A stretch of 64,000 nucleotides of DNA from Liolophura sinensis (GCF_032854445.1 NC_088304.1:1056001-1120000); one strand, 5' to 3'. Positions 12,978 to 25,854 are shown, counted from the first letter of the stretch. The notes: generated from the letters alone by a model not told the origin. Numbers and translations are program-made.

Positions 12978-13095
12978 TTATTTATTTATTTGATTGGTGT
13001 TTTACGCCGTACTCAAGAATATTTCACTTATACTACGACGGCCAGAATTATTGTGGGAGGAAACCGGGCACAGTCCGGGGGAAACCCGAAAGACG
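12978..13095 (-). mobile_element. SINE-1 3' half fragment
   Basis: TTTATTTATTTGATTGGTGT, then TTTTACGCCGTACTCAAGAA, GACGGCCAG and GGAGGAAACCGGGCACAG match the tail half of SINE-1 on the - strand. It breaks off after GGGGGAAACCCG, so the tRNA-like head is absent. Confidence 0.85.
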
Positions 13096-16000
13096 TATAA
13101 TTTGATGTGGCTAAATCATTATATATTGTCAAATCGTTGTGAAGTGCATTTGAGTTATGATATCAAGCTGGATTTCACAAAAACTGAAGTGGAGAGTTCT
13201 CAGAGAATGAAGTGCGGCTTCTCCTTGCGTAATTTGTATTTACCATGTTATCAATTTTTTTCCGTCGTATCCGTCAAACCGGAAAAATCCAGCGCTTCTA
13301 ATCGAGCTGGATTCAGTTGCTTTGTTAATGTCTGTTGACATACCGATGGGCCTGTAAAAAGATTCGCGCGCTCAATTTTATAGAATAAACTTGTTCTGGC
13401 ACTTTTGGGCGAGAGGAAAAAACTGTAGCGTTATCGCACAAATCAGCTGAAGGAGAGAAAGGGAATGATTTGGCAATGTCATCCGGGGAACTTGCTTGCC
13501 AGTCAATCACGCGCTCTCTCTGTCAGCTAATTGACTGCGTAATCTTCGCGTTGATGGATTAGCAGAACAAGTTATTGGCAGTTGTCTGGTCCACTGCGCG
13601 GAGAGCGGACTGATGCTTTCCAGTACACGACAGACTATCAAAGGGAATCGTGTCAGAATTATAACACGATGAAATGAGAGAGCAAAAGGTTAAGACGTCT
13701 CACCCCATATCTTGCACAATTTTCGAGACGGGTTTCGTTTTACTTTGTAAAAGCAATTCTTGCAAAACATGTTACATTCGAGGAAAAAAAAAACAGCTTT
13801 AGTATTGAAAGCATGGAATCAAACCTTTCAATTCACAATCAAAAAAGCGCTGGATGAGACCAACCACCGCTTCAGTGGAAATAAATTACATATTTCTAAA
13901 AAAAATAGTGACGAAAATTTCTGAATTGGAAGTACCAATTAATATAAAGTCTGAATATCAGCTGATTAGAATGTATCTCTATGGTTACAAAAAACTGGAC
14001 TGGTAAGATTTCCGTCAAATAGCTGCCAAACAGCTGAGATGAGTTGTAGATTCAAAATATTTAGATATTGACTTCCGACGGACTATTTTTTTCCTTTATA
14101 TTCTTACACGTTCTTTGCATCCATATATGCGTACTATATTTCTTTTAGAGAGTCGGCTATATCCAGCTGTCTGTAAAATCAGTCACACTCGCTACCAGAA
14201 TTGCCTTGAAGGTCTACACATTGATAGGTTGGTAGTCCACATTCTCCCACAGAAAATCAAGTCAGAACACTTTTTCTAATTCATAATATTAAACGGCGTA
14301 AGCTCAGTTTCGACGCCAAGAACTCATTGCCTCGGGTGACGTCATAATTATTCAAAAACAGGTGGCATGCAGGGGAATGGGCGTGGAGAGTAATTTGTCC
14401 TGCAACTGTTGCGCCAACATGGGGTAGGAACGAACTCCACGCGGTAACACACCTACACTACACACTCAGCAAATAGACTATACTGTCATTTATAACAAAA
14501 TTTCCCAACACCCAGCCTTAAAACCATACTACCGTGAGATCATATACTACAACAGATAAAAAAAAACAGCAGATAAAATATTCATTAATGAAAGTTATAT
14601 TATACTAAAACGTGGAAACAATTTCAAATATGGCAGTGTCAAAAACAGGGCTTACAGTAAAATCGATAGCAGTTTAAGTAACTTGTGTCGCCCTCCGTCA
14701 AAACATGATGAGCTCCGCCCAATATCCAGCATGCTACTTGTCTTTAAATAATTTTGACGTCACTGGAGGCAACCAGTTCTTGTCGTTGAAACCGAACCTA
14801 TGGACTTTAACATTAAAAACTTCATTTTCCTTGCAATAATTTGAACTTCAAGCATATCAATGTGTAGAGCTTGTGTTGTTACGTGTCACTGACTTAAGGC
14901 AATTTTGGCACCGAGGATGTCTGATTTTACAGGCAGCTGAACATAGGCTAGAGATGCAAAACTTTGCTGTAACGAAAACTGTCAGAATGTGAATTTTGAA
15001 AATGTCAAAATCTGGATAAAAACTAAAATTCACTTATTTCTCTGTGTGGCGTGGTTTTAAAAAGCAGATTCATTTATTCATTTTTTTTTTCATAAATTAT
15101 TTGGATGACTTGCAGGTGCAGAAAACCATGGTCGTTTGGCGATGACTTGGCTGAAATATGCTGTAAGGAATCATTCCGTCGCCGTCCATTTAAAATCCGG
15201 AAGCTTACGTAGATTTTACAGACATGCGCTCTTATCGTCTGTAGGTTAACTATCCTGCTAAGACAGAAATTGTACAAGATGTGTACAAGTTTATATATCT
15301 AAGGAAATTTCTTGCAGATACGAGGAATGTGTTGGCAGTCTAACAGACTCACAAATGTCCTGTATGGACAACCTTTTGCGATTCAAAGTTAATGGCTTAG
15401 CAAAATAAATGAAGAAATGTAATCTAGAGAAGACAATTCTGTTAAAATTGTTAGACGTATAAGAACTCGATCGACAGGGTTTATATGGAGAAATAAGCAC
15501 ACTGCATGCTAAGGCGCTTCAAGATTCGATTTTGACACTTGTCGTAAAAGCACCGGAGTTAATTTTCTTCCTTTTCTCCATTTCTATGGAAACCATCTAA
15601 TAAATTGACGATTTTGACGTTTCTAGTGCCAGATGTTTTTCAAAGAGTCCTCAGGGAGCGGTCAGATTTCAAAATTTACCCACATCTTAAGTTTTCCTCA
15701 TTTGAACCTCGCCAGCGGAGAAGCTCGGCGAAACTGTAGCTAACATTAATTTCATAAAGACTTGATAACGGGTGGAACTTGATAGCCTCTGAGGGGACAG
15801 GCAACTTGCCACTTCATCGAAACTGTGTTTGGTTTCTGTAACTTTACTGCTATTTTATGACACGATAAATCGACAAATCTCGTGCTAGCACTTTCACTTC
15901 ATGTCCGAGAAGAAGCTACAATTTCTGACGCAATTCCGGAAATAGAGAGACGGCTATTCCACATTTCAGTATGTACCGAAATCACAACGTAGCCGCACTG

Positions 16001-16195
16001 CTTAGTTAGAGACAGGACGCTACTTTCAGGTAAATACGTTCAGAAAATTCTCTGCACCTGAAAGGACTTATCAATTTTCAGAAATCTGTAATTTCTTATA
16101 TCTTAGAAAAATTTGTACACCGCAGCACTGATATTCTTACTTAACACGCATGGGTACACGTTTTTTAAGAATTTGTTAATCCTCTCAATCTATGC
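13096..16195. other. Intergenic, possible regulatory DNA
   Basis: Unique sequence. 13,120-13,680 is less AT-rich and has no repeats. The open frames at 12,994-13,338 (which includes SINE sequence) and 13,325-13,510 have no recognised domains. I find no supported gene in this 3 kb. Confidence 0.35.
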
Positions 16196-16197
16196 GT

Positions 16198-16395
16198 GGA
16201 CACAGACATTCGTATACCAGCGGTCAACCGATAAGGACGTTCTAGATCAATAATACCAAGGCCAATTCCCACAAACTACGTACAACACCAACCACCAAAG
16301 AACTAAGAACTATATGTGCGAAAATAGGGCGGAATCATGCACAGAGAAGCAGTCAACAGTTTTCATTGAAGTTGGAAAGACGCAAGGAATTGTCT
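16198..16395 (+). repeat. Rep-B interspersed repeat copy
   Basis: Begins with ACAGACATTCGTATACCAG, passes AAGGACGTTCTAGATCAATA and ends with GCAGTCAACAGTTTTCATTG, then GAAAGACGCAAGG. The same block order is found at 39.9 kb on this strand and at 34.7 and 35.3 kb on the opposite strand. Confidence 0.7.
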
Positions 16396-16542
16396 GTGCG
16401 ACTGCGGGAAATCAGTACAGGCATTATATGCTAGAGCTGAAAAAGGCGACTTAATAATATTTACAAATTAAAAAAAAACAATCCATTGGAATTGCATAAA
16501 TAATGTTAGTGCATATATATAGAGAGAGCTGATATAGTGACA

Positions 16543-16590
16543 TATTCTTCAGTACGGCGTAAAACTCCAAGCAAAAAAATAATAAATATA
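16543..16590 (+). mobile_element. SINE-1 tail fragment
   Basis: ATTCTTCAGTACGGCGTAAA, then ACTCCAAGCAAAAAAATAATAAAT, matches the SINE-1 3' end. Only about 45 bp remain. Confidence 0.55.
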
Positions 16591-17150
16591 GCTGATATAT
16601 GGTTACAAACAAGATATAGTTTCCGACTGCGGTCTTAAGTGAGGAGGTTTGTCAGGAACCTGGCGAAGGTCGGTTGTTAACCCCACACATAAACCGTACC
16701 GCCGTCAAAAATTCTTAAGTTGAGTACCAATGAAATAAATAAATACATTTCTGTGAAGATTGAACATTGTATCGATGATTTTTCTTTTTGAACATGAACG
16801 AGTATCTTCAGCTTGAAAAACATTCGTTTGAATTATATTGGATGTATAATCAAGAAGGCAATACGAAGTTTATCTGATGATCGACAAGAATTATGTTTTT
16901 CTTATGAAAATAACAATAGAGCAAAAAATTGTGAAATAACTTCACAATTGCGGTCAAAGATTCCACATGACAAGAAAATAATCACTGAGAGTCAATTCTA
17001 CAAATAAATGAAACAATTTAGTTTGGGTAATTATTTCCATTCACGGCTTCAATAAATTCCGAAATTGGTTACCGTTCGAGAATTATTAAAAAGCTGCAAA
17101 TATTTGATGGGGAAAAGAGACACCGTATTAACTGCTAGCATTTAATTGAA
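16591..17150. other. Intergenic, nothing recognised
   Basis: AT-rich. A 64-codon open frame at 16,813-17,007 has no recognised domain and no splice context. Confidence 0.35.
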
Positions 17151-17159
17151 TGCCAGGGA

Positions 17160-17480
17160 AAATTGGGGTATAGACATTTAATCGCGCATCGACTGACTTT
17201 GACTCAAGGGGAGACGATTATTAGGTTTGTGCAAAGTCCCTTGGTGAATTACGGGTCGTGGAATTGGTTTGAAACCGCTCAGATTTTATCAAATGGCTTT
17301 AATCTAGTAGTCCAGAGCGACCGGGAAAATCCTGTTCATTCGAGTCGAGCCTTTACAGACCCGCAAGATATTTGAAGACTATAACTGACTGAGACAAGAC
17401 AGACTTACCGAATTCCCAGTAAGGGATGAATCCAGCTTGCGGGACTGAAATATGGGCCATTTTCTCTCGAATATATATCT
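17160..17480. other. Candidate conserved non-coding segment
   Basis: A non-repetitive, GC-richer stretch with homeodomain-type cores (GATTATTA, GAATTA, TTTAATC). A 70-codon open frame spans part of it but looks like no known protein. The regulatory reading is an inference from composition only. Confidence 0.25.
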
Positions 17481-18489
17481 TCTGCTGAGGCAGTAAGCAA
17501 TATAGCAATAGTTAAAATCCATCCTTAATTCACTTTCCCTTTAGCCATTTTCCTCTGGATTCCCTGAAATGTTATAACACCGTAATTCCATTAAGAGCAT
17601 ACGTTTGTTTGTATAGCTGGAACACTCGCGCGTGAAATCCACGCGTGCATCGCGTGCGAGCGCCGGCTCATGTAGAATGCAAGCACGACGGACCGAGACT
17701 GATTACTGTGAAATCGTCTCCTTTATACAGAAAGCCTTGTAGGTATTGGTTAATTGTCTACTGCACTTTTTGCGTGTCCAGGCTACATGGACCTATATAC
17801 TAAAAACTCTATGGTATAGGCCAACATCTTGTACAGAATGACAGCAGAAGTGGTTTTGTTAACATCACGTAGTCTATAAGCTTATACCAAATTCTATCCA
17901 GTTGCTGCAGTGCAGTAAATTTGGGGTTGTTAATGCATTGGTTTATTCTACATGCCGTATGAACAAAGTCTTCATAAAAAGTCTTTCTCTTAAAATATTC
18001 GTATTGGTTGATTTTCGTGCCAAATGTCTATTTCTAGATACCATTCTGTGGTCTTTACTAGTATTTTATGCACAAGTTTGTCATACACCCTGATAGTGTA
18101 TACCTTTTCTTTTTGGCAACAAACGAAGTCTGCCCTACAAATGGTCATTGGAAACCTTGGCAACTTGCGTCTGATGCCGAAAATCCTCTGATATTTTTTT
18201 TTGCCAAGCACTAAGAAAAGATTGAATTGTTATTTCAAACACAGGCTCTGCCAAGAATGGCTTTGTTACGGGTAAATATCAAGTCTTGGCGTCCTGAAAG
18301 TGGAAAGGCACGTCACTCGTTGCATTACAATGTATTTATTCTGACAGTACCATATACAAGACGACCAAAATAGAAATCCTTTGACTAAGCGTGTTGCGTG
18401 GTGGGGTTATTGAATTGCAGGGATATGTCCTGTATTAACACAATAACTATTGAAGATTTCACTGTGTGTATGTATTCTGGTTAGCTACG
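17481..18489. other. Intergenic; short CpG-rich patch
   Basis: 17,620-17,700 is rich in CG dinucleotides (for example ACTCGCGCGTGAAATCCACG), which stands out from the AT-rich surroundings. It could mark an unmethylated regulatory site or promoter, but no gene can be joined to it. The rest is featureless. Confidence 0.3.
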
Positions 18490-18625
18490 GTTCTAGGTAA
18501 CGTGTAATTTGCTACTATTTTAGCGGTGACTTTTAATTGGACAAATTTGCCAAGTGGCCGTATTTCACCGGTCACGTGTCGTCGCTGCTCTGGTTTTACT
18601 ATCTATGCTGTGAGTCTTTCTTTTT
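18490..18625 (+). repeat. Rep-A interspersed repeat copy (degraded)
   Basis: Contains GTGTAATTTGCTA, GCCGTATTTCACCGGTCACG and GTCGTCGCTGCTCTGGTTTT in order, with internal deletions. Confidence 0.7.
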
Positions 18626-18777
18626 ACTGTCGTCGTCATATCACTGAAAATTGCTAAGTGAAATTCATTTTCATTATAATTGCATGCATAAATTCTACTG
18701 CAAAAAGTGCTTTAGTGGTTGAAAAAGTTGAAGATTAAAATTTATTGTACTGTATGCTTCGCTTGACAACATGCCTG

Positions 18778-19027
18778 TGCTGATGTGAGGTGCCCTTTTG
18801 TGCTGATGTGAGGTGTCCTTTTGTGCTGATGTGAGGTGTCCTTTTGTGTTGATGTGAGGTGTCCTTTTGTGCTGATGTGAGGTGTCCTTTTGTGTTGATG
18901 TAAGGTGCCCTTTTGTGCTGATGTGAGTGTCCTTTTGTGTTGATGTGAGGCGCCCTTTTGTGTTGATGTGAGGTGCCCTTTTGTGCTGATGTGAGGTGTC
19001 CTTTTGTGCTGATGTGAGGTGCCCTTT
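18778..19027 (+). repeat. 23-bp minisatellite, about 11 copies
   Basis: Unit GTGCTGATGTGAGGTGTCCT plus TTT, with C/T changes at two sites. The 23-bp period shifts frame at each copy, so the open frames through it (a cycle of three 7-8 residue peptides) are an artefact. Confidence 0.95.
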
Positions 19028-21385
19028 TTCCAGTAACCCATTTCCAGTTCTTTGAGTACAACATAACCGGCACGAGTACTGTCTATTTCTTTATTACGGT
19101 AGGTATTCAAAATATTTTTACGGTCTTGTATCAGTGGATTAAAATGTAGTTTCTTCAGAATCTTCTTTAATACAGCCTTTTAAATACAAGTCATATATGG
19201 GTGGAATTCTTAAAACGTTAAACCACTAAATCCTTCACAGTGAATTATTATCTGTTTTTTGGAAGGTCAAATACCGGTATGTTATCATACCTGTGTAAAT
19301 AAGGTAAAAATGCTACCATTATAAGCATTTTTGTTCACATGTAGTGTTGAAATTTTAACAGATCCCAGTAAAGGTATAATGAACTTGCTATTAGGCCTAT
19401 ATCTTAGATGTTTAGCAACACCAGAAAAACAATTCTTTCAAAGTAGATATTCTCTCAGTATAAGATGGTAAACGTGGATATTGTCGCTGTTTTTAAGCAC
19501 AAGGTAAAGCACTAACCTATGTCCAGTATTATGACATTATTTACTTACACGAAGGGAATGTGAGTTTTATGGGTGGTGGAAAGCAAGCACCTACTCTGTT
19601 CAGTCGCTATATAGTCGCTATAATCACATCCACTTCTTCATTTCTTCACTCGCGTGTATTCTGCGAGGTGAAGTCGGTTATTTAGGCCGAAATAAATAAA
19701 TAAATATATAAATAAATCTTTAGAAGCGAAGACGTAGTTAGGCTGGCTTGGATTGTGCAGGTGAACTCCTTATTAAGGCAAACCGTCACGTGAATGAATA
19801 TGTGACTGCATAGCACCCTGCACAGGTTTGACAAAATAAACATGTAAGATAAATTTGCTGTTAATTCATGCAATTTCGTTATTCATTATAAAATGCCCGA
19901 AATGTGATTGTCATTAAACGTGACATGTCTCAAAATGTGGCAAAAAGCCCAATATCCGAAATGTTGCTGTTTTGGAATGGCAGGATTGCAGGAACTCGTT
20001 GCTTATATCTTCGAACCTTTGGCAGTATTTTATGCATTTACTCAGTAAATGCATAAAATAACAGTGGAATTAGCCAAGAAACAACAATTTAACCGCCAAT
20101 TAAGTAAAGCAATTCATTACCTGACGAAGATTTATACTTAAAAAGAAAAGACTTTTTTCAAGCAAAGCACAGCTTTTGTACGTCCCTCGCAGGATGTTTC
20201 ATGGGTTCCCTTGGGGAAAATTGGTTTGTTAGTCGGCCGTTAACTCCAGAAGAAATGAAGGACAGTTGAAGCCTTGGCTCCAATGCCTCGCAGTCCAATG
20301 CCAGTTAATAATAAGTTTTCGACATTTCCATGGATGGTAACCTTTGGTGATTTAGTGCCACGATAACTTCGAAAACTTCTCGAATGCGGATCATGGAGAA
20401 ATGGCTTCGTGAACAGCGGAGAGAGAGAGAGAGAAAAAAAGTATTTCTAGAAAAGTTGATTGCCACTTTTGTGCTGGGAGCCAAATTGACGTCAGGACGT
20501 GCCTGAAAGACGAAGTAGCAAGATGGCCGCCGAAATGGAGCCGAACTGGTGAACTTGAGGCCAGCAATTTATACCAGAGTACCATATATAACCTCGGGGT
20601 TTTGACAGCATCAAGTCCCGCGGAACGCAAACAGTTTTGTATCCACAAGAAAACATCGAGGGGCGGAGAAAGCGAAATTGCGGACCGCCGAGAAAGCCAA
20701 ATTCTCAAACCGATCGATACAAGAAAGCGATTTCTTGCCGGAATTAAGTATCGTGCCCACTTTTACTCAGTCCGAAAAGTTCCGCACAGGAAGCACAGTC
20801 TTTGATTGCACGGATTTTGTATATACAGGGGTAGCCTTCCATGCAGGGGGCTATAATACTCAATCCCTATGACTGGTCACTGGAGAAGAATAATGCTTTA
20901 ACGTGAAAATGCTTGCTTGTACGCGGTGCTGGAAAAATAAGCTACTGTCAAACGCAATAAATGTAAAACACGCAATTTGACAAGAAATAAAATCAAGATT
21001 TATACACGGTTTTAAAAAAGTACATATTAAGTATGAAGTTACATGCTAGTTAGATATTAAAACTTTTCCAATTTATTCTTGAAGATTACCCATTATCCAT
21101 CATGCATTTACTACCTTGTATGCTGTGATGCTAATGTTGTCTGTCTTCCATCGATGCCATGTATGTAAATACATGTATATACAATTGCCAGAGAGGATTG
21201 GGAATCGTGGAGGTAGAACTGTGTGGCCACCAAAAGGTCAGTCTTCGAAGATTGTGGTTTCCAATTTTCGATTTTATGCACATATAAAATGTCCGCAGTT
21301 TGAGGGTGTCTAAAGACAAAAGATTTATTTCTTATTTAAGGTGTCTTTACATACAATGTAAGAAGGCTCTGTACTAAGTGACCTG
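19028..21385. other. Intergenic, nothing firm
   Basis: Mostly unique sequence. 20,380-20,880 has a more balanced composition and several overlapping open frames of 64-105 codons on both strands; none has a recognised domain, so none is called. Confidence 0.35.
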
Positions 21386-21387
21386 GG

Positions 21388-21604
21388 GGCAATTCCACAA
21401 TGCGGTTTCTGACATGTCAAAATATAAAAACTCTTTAATGCGATGCTTATTTTTTGATATTGGAAGGCGAAATTTAGTCACATTCGTCTTAAGATAACAC
21501 TGACGAGTCGGCAAAAATTTCTAGTTCTAAAGCCCCAAAATAAGCTTGAAGATCGTATTTAAAAATTTGCACTTTAGTCAGAAATGGCTTCGAATCAGCC
21601 ACTG
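21388..21604. mobile_element. MITE-like inverted-repeat element, degraded
   Basis: The left end (GCAATTCCACAATGCGGTTT, then CTGACATGTCAAAAT) pairs with the inverted right end (TTTAGTCAGAAATGGCTTCG, then AATCAGCC). It belongs to the same family as the element at 5.85 kb but is more diverged. It has no coding capacity. Confidence 0.5.
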
Positions 21605-21787
21605 AAACAGTTGCCGACCTCGTACAGCTACGGTGTTTTACGTGTCAACTAACAGTGAATGGTGGTATGTCAGGAGTAGACTGGTGCCAAGATACATCCA
21701 GGCGAATGAATTCGTCCCCTCAGATAAGCAGCATGCGTGGCCTGGTACAAGACACGGAAGTACATTACATGTATATTCCAAGGACAA

Positions 21788-21851
21788 AAAGGAGGGTGGG
21801 GGTGGGGTGTGTGGGGGGTGTGGGGGGTGGGTGTGTGGGGGTGGGGGTGTA
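21788..21851 (+). repeat. G-rich GT/GGGT tract
   Basis: Runs of four to six G separated by T or TGT over about 60 bp. It has the form of a multi-run G-quadruplex sequence on the + strand. Confidence 0.85.
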
Positions 21852-23590
21852 GCACAGATCTGCGGATAATATGTAAAAACCTGTAGCTTCTGTCAGATTC
21901 TCTTATCCATTGGTATCATGGATTTAGAGTAATTGACAACCTAGATATTGATGCATGGTGGCTATGAATGCGTAAATACATGATTGTGTCGTGGTATACA
22001 TAAACCAGTATATATCCGTTTTGAATACGCCTCATTCATCACTTCTGTATCCAAGGTTTATAACGATACATTTCAAATGCGTGCTTTGTTGGAATCCGAA
22101 GCCTAATGGATCAGCTATGTGTTAAGTGTCCGATAGGCAGAGTTACAGGGTACAGCTATTCCCAATCCTTTGTTTTTAGCCAGGGTCGTAATATGGTAAA
22201 TTTGGCAAATTTGTATCGTAACAAATATTTCCTCTTTTCCTCTGTCCGCGAATAATTAAGGAATTCAAACTTTCACTGTGTTTTAAAGTTAATTTGATAT
22301 TTACTTCTGATAAAAATCTTGGATGCGAATTGAAACATATACGGTGTCATGAACAATTTCAATTGTAATTCATAAATATCACCTCAAAAAATTTCCTGTC
22401 TTTTGTGTGCACAGCCAATTGCCCATAGCAAGCTTGGATTATAAGAAACTTACCATATACGACGACCTTATAATTACATTGTAAAGGATACTCCATGACT
22501 AAAGTAGTTTGGCAGACATGCAGATTGATGACACAGTCTTTATTGTTTCCAAAAAAAGATTTAGAAATACCATGTGGAGGACTCCAGTTAAAGCGGAATA
22601 AATGGAAATTCCTGTTTTAGGTACACCGTAAAAACTATTCCCTGGTTTCTGATGGTTCCGGTTTTCATCTTTAGTTTGCGGCGACTTACATTTACATTTG
22701 ATTACAGGAGAATGTTTATATACTGATTGAATGATTGAATGGTTATGGTTTAAGGGCACATCGGCAAAGTTCTAGCCATACTGTCACGATTTCTCCTACT
22801 ATGTGAAAAATTACAACCACAGCCTTAACCGTATGCCGTTGCCTTACAAACGTCTGATACATCATTTTTATTCATTTCATTTCATTTCATTTTATTAGTT
22901 GTTATATAGTTGTTATTCATTGTTATGTAGATATAACAGGAGTATACAGACACATATATGATAGCTTTGGCTGTAGTAAAATTCCGAAGAACTTGTTCTC
23001 TCTCAAAATCAGGAAACATTGATAACTGCATGCAATTAAAGAACATGAATAATTCTGATGTGCAACAAGAGGGACGACTACAAAGCAACGTTTCAGTTTT
23101 AGACACGAGACTACAACTTGTGAAATACTTGCATATAGTATAACCGTACACATGAACAAAGATCGGGTGTTACGGTTTTTACATAACAATATCACAATGT
23201 TTATCACAATCGCATCAACTATGTGTGACAATTGCATTAAACTTCTGACACTATCCTTCAAAGCCCTGTAGTTGAATCACATAGTGGATTTCTTAATTAG
23301 CATTGAGAAGTTAAAATGCTTGATTGTCTTCCAGGGCTGTGGTATAGGCCCATATGTATACACTACAGTCCTTGGCATGGCATTTTTAAAACAATTGTGA
23401 GTTGCGGATTGCTTCGAAATGCCTCATATACAGGAATGAATGGAATGTCAGTATTATGCTATTCTGATATGGTTATTCAGTAGGTATAGTCAAGTATGAC
23501 CAATCCATTGGCTGCATCATTTTCTGGAAAGTGCTAAGTAACGCAGCAGATATGCGAAAACATTTGGCATGTGAAAAACTGCGACTTCGG
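21852..23590. other. Intergenic, nothing recognised
   Basis: AT-rich. Overlapping open frames of 61-112 codons at 22,499-23,261 on both strands carry no domain signature. A short TTCATTTCATTTCATTTCAT repeat lies near 22,872. Confidence 0.35.
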
Positions 23591-24620
23591 AATCCTTGGT
23601 TATTTGTATCCAAGTTGGTGATGATTTAGAGGAATGTGGGCTGGTGTCAGAAAGACTAAGGGTAATATCTGTCCGCCTGACGGATTCTCTTCTCACTCCG
23701 GCCTGGATCGCAAACTTTCCCCGGTTTATTATAGGACTACTCGTCAATCCAGAGAGCGACAGATCAACGGCCGTTATAGAGACCAATGAATCATGGCCGG
23801 CTAGGCAAATCGGCCCGATATATTTGACTTGGTGTCTCGGACGAAATTTCTGATTTCCATGTTTGATTAGGTTTCCGATGGGGCTGTATTAAACTTATAG
23901 CGGCCATCACAAATCATCGTGGATAGGGAGTGTGTCGAGTCAGCCCAGGCAGGCTCCGACGCTGCCAATTGACAAATGAAATTAGGGTGGAATGTTTGAT
24001 TTACGCCCGGCCGCAGGACATGATGTGATAGAGCAAAGCGGACGATCTTGGCTTGAACTCGAGTTGTCCAGGGCGGAGCCGTATTGATCGGAAAGAAACT
24101 TTGACGGAGCGCATCGCGAGATTAAAACGGCCCGGGTCATTTCCACTACATGGAACGCCGCGAGGCTAAAGCAATTATTCAATTTGTTTGTTGCGGAATG
24201 CCGGCGGACTATCCAAACTAATCACATGTTACGCCAGTTTTAAATTGCTCCGTTCGAATGAATAGATCCGAGTTAAACTGCGCATCTCAGCCCTGGCAAT
24301 TACGTCGACATTGTATCCTGAAAACGACGCCATTCATCAAACTCGATTCGTTCTCTTGGCATATAATGGTGTGTAATTTGGTTTGTGTATCAGCAGAACA
24401 CGGAAAAACTTTGAGCCCACCTCATTTCGGACTTTGAAATGGGCTTGGTCTGGAGAATGTAAATCTAATTTCTGGCCAGCGACTATCCCCGCAGCCAGGT
24501 GGCGCTGTTATACCAAGGGAGTTAATCTGGGTGACCAATCTTTCCGGACCGGGACGCTGGCGATAGTGTCAAACAAGGAAATAAATCGAAACTCGCTCTG
24601 GCATGATAAATGACGTTGAA
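23590..24620. other. Candidate conserved non-coding block
   Basis: About 1 kb of non-repetitive sequence, clearly richer in G+C than its flanks, with no long open frame and no splice-bounded exon. It contains many homeodomain-type cores, for example CAATTATTCAATTTG, GAAATTAGGG and GGCAATTACGTCGAC. Such islands in AT-rich gene-poor DNA are often developmental enhancers, but this rests only on appearance. Confidence 0.3.
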
Positions 24621-25197
24621 ATGTGCCACAGATGAAATAACTTCTCCAGAAATGGACGGTTTTTACATACTTGGCTCGAAGGCGGGGAAAAACAGCTTAA
24701 TGTCCTCTGATGTTTATTAGTTTTGCTGATGGAAAAAGGAAAATTTGTATTCTTATCTGTTGACTGCGATATTAACTTCCTCCTAGATGAACCGCGATAA
24801 GCAAGAGTTTGTGATACGCTGTGCATTTTTTCTCTCTTTGACGCCAAACTTAGTCTTCAGCTCAGAGGACCGTGGCTCTGTATTGCGGGTGGCCTATTGT
24901 TATCACGGCTCGCAATATACGAATCGATTTTTAGAAGTAATTCAGGATGTTCATTTTAGTGTGAAGGATCTTCAATGAAAATGAAAAAAAAACACAGTTC
25001 TTGTCCTAGTGTTCGTTCTTTTGCCTTGCACGTCATTACCGAGTGATATTTGGAACATTTTACGCGCTTAAATGGATTTTCTGAGAAATTTAACGATTAT
25101 TATCTTTTTTTAGGATATCCCATGCCTTATGTCTACTTTTCCATGATGTGTGATTTCTACATATTAAACCGTTTCTAGTATACGGCGTTCCTTCGTC
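24621..25197. other. Region upstream of the 218-codon ORF
   Basis: No TATA box or promoter element is clear. Short open frames on both strands overlap and are unsupported. Confidence 0.3.
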
Positions 25198-25854
25198 ATG
25201 GCGACTAACCGATTCACAGATGACACGAAACGCAGATGTCAGCGATTTCCCGCACCAACTGATTCAGTGACGTCATCAATACGAGATCATGTTAAAACTA
25301 CGTCACAAGCACTGAGGACCACACAAATTCACAGCACGGCGTCATCACAATTATCGAAGGAAATGAAACAAACTTCCTTGAGCAGTGGAATGAAAAGCGA
25401 AAAGCGGACTTCAACCTCGTCAGACAGTTCTCATCATCAACTTAAAATGTCCCAACGATGCGAGACAACCTCGAAAATATCGCCGAATGTTGACCTCAAA
25501 AAACAATGTGAGCAATCGTTATGTGCTTCAAGGACTCCCACCACAAAAATGAACCAATCGTTGGTGTCTTTAAAAACAATACAAAGTCGCAAAACCTCTA
25601 TGGACAAAACCAGCAAATCAACGATTACGTCATCCAAAAGCAGTCATTCATCAACGACTGAGGTACAACAGTCAATTGTACAGACCGTGAACCGTCGCTC
25701 TGCGCAAACTCCAGCCGACAGCTTTGGTAAAACGACTGTAAAAGTCACTTCCTCAACCATGGACAGAACTGCACCGTCTCCATTGACGAATCGGTCTTCC
25801 TGTCCAACAGCTTGTCAAAGTAATACTCTCGTTAGAACTGTTAAAAGAACTTGA
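25198..25854 (+). CDS. Hypothetical Ser/Thr/Lys-rich protein, 218 aa
   Basis: An uninterrupted frame of 218 codons from ATG to TGA. It stands out because its neighbourhood is AT-rich and non-repetitive, so an open frame this long is not expected by chance and is not explained by a tandem repeat. The start ATG has G at -3 and G at +4, a fair initiation context. The product is dominated by Ser, Thr, Lys, Gln and Arg, with almost no aromatic or large hydrophobic residues. I see no signal peptide, membrane segment or folded-domain motif; it looks intrinsically disordered and basic. I recognise no family. It might be an intronless gene, or the terminal exon of a gene whose other exons I cannot find. 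No AATAAA follows closely. The DNA contains several TGACGTCA-type octamers. Coding status is uncertain. Confidence 0.4.
   Translation: MATNRFTDDTKRRCQRFPAPTDSVTSSIRDHVKTTSQALRTTQIHSTASSQLSKEMKQTSLSSGMKSEKRTSTSSDSSHHQLKMSQRCETTSKISPNVDLKKQCEQSLCASRTPTTKMNQSLVSLKTIQSRKTSMDKTSKSTITSSKSSHSSTTEVQQSIVQTVNRRSAQTPADSFGKTTVKVTSSTMDRTAPSPLTNRSSCPTACQSNTLVRTVKRT

Noticed and set aside
18742-19110. Frames of 112 and 122 codons rich in His, Gln and Lys
   Set aside because: The 23-bp array again reads through three frames in rotation; no independent coding evidence.
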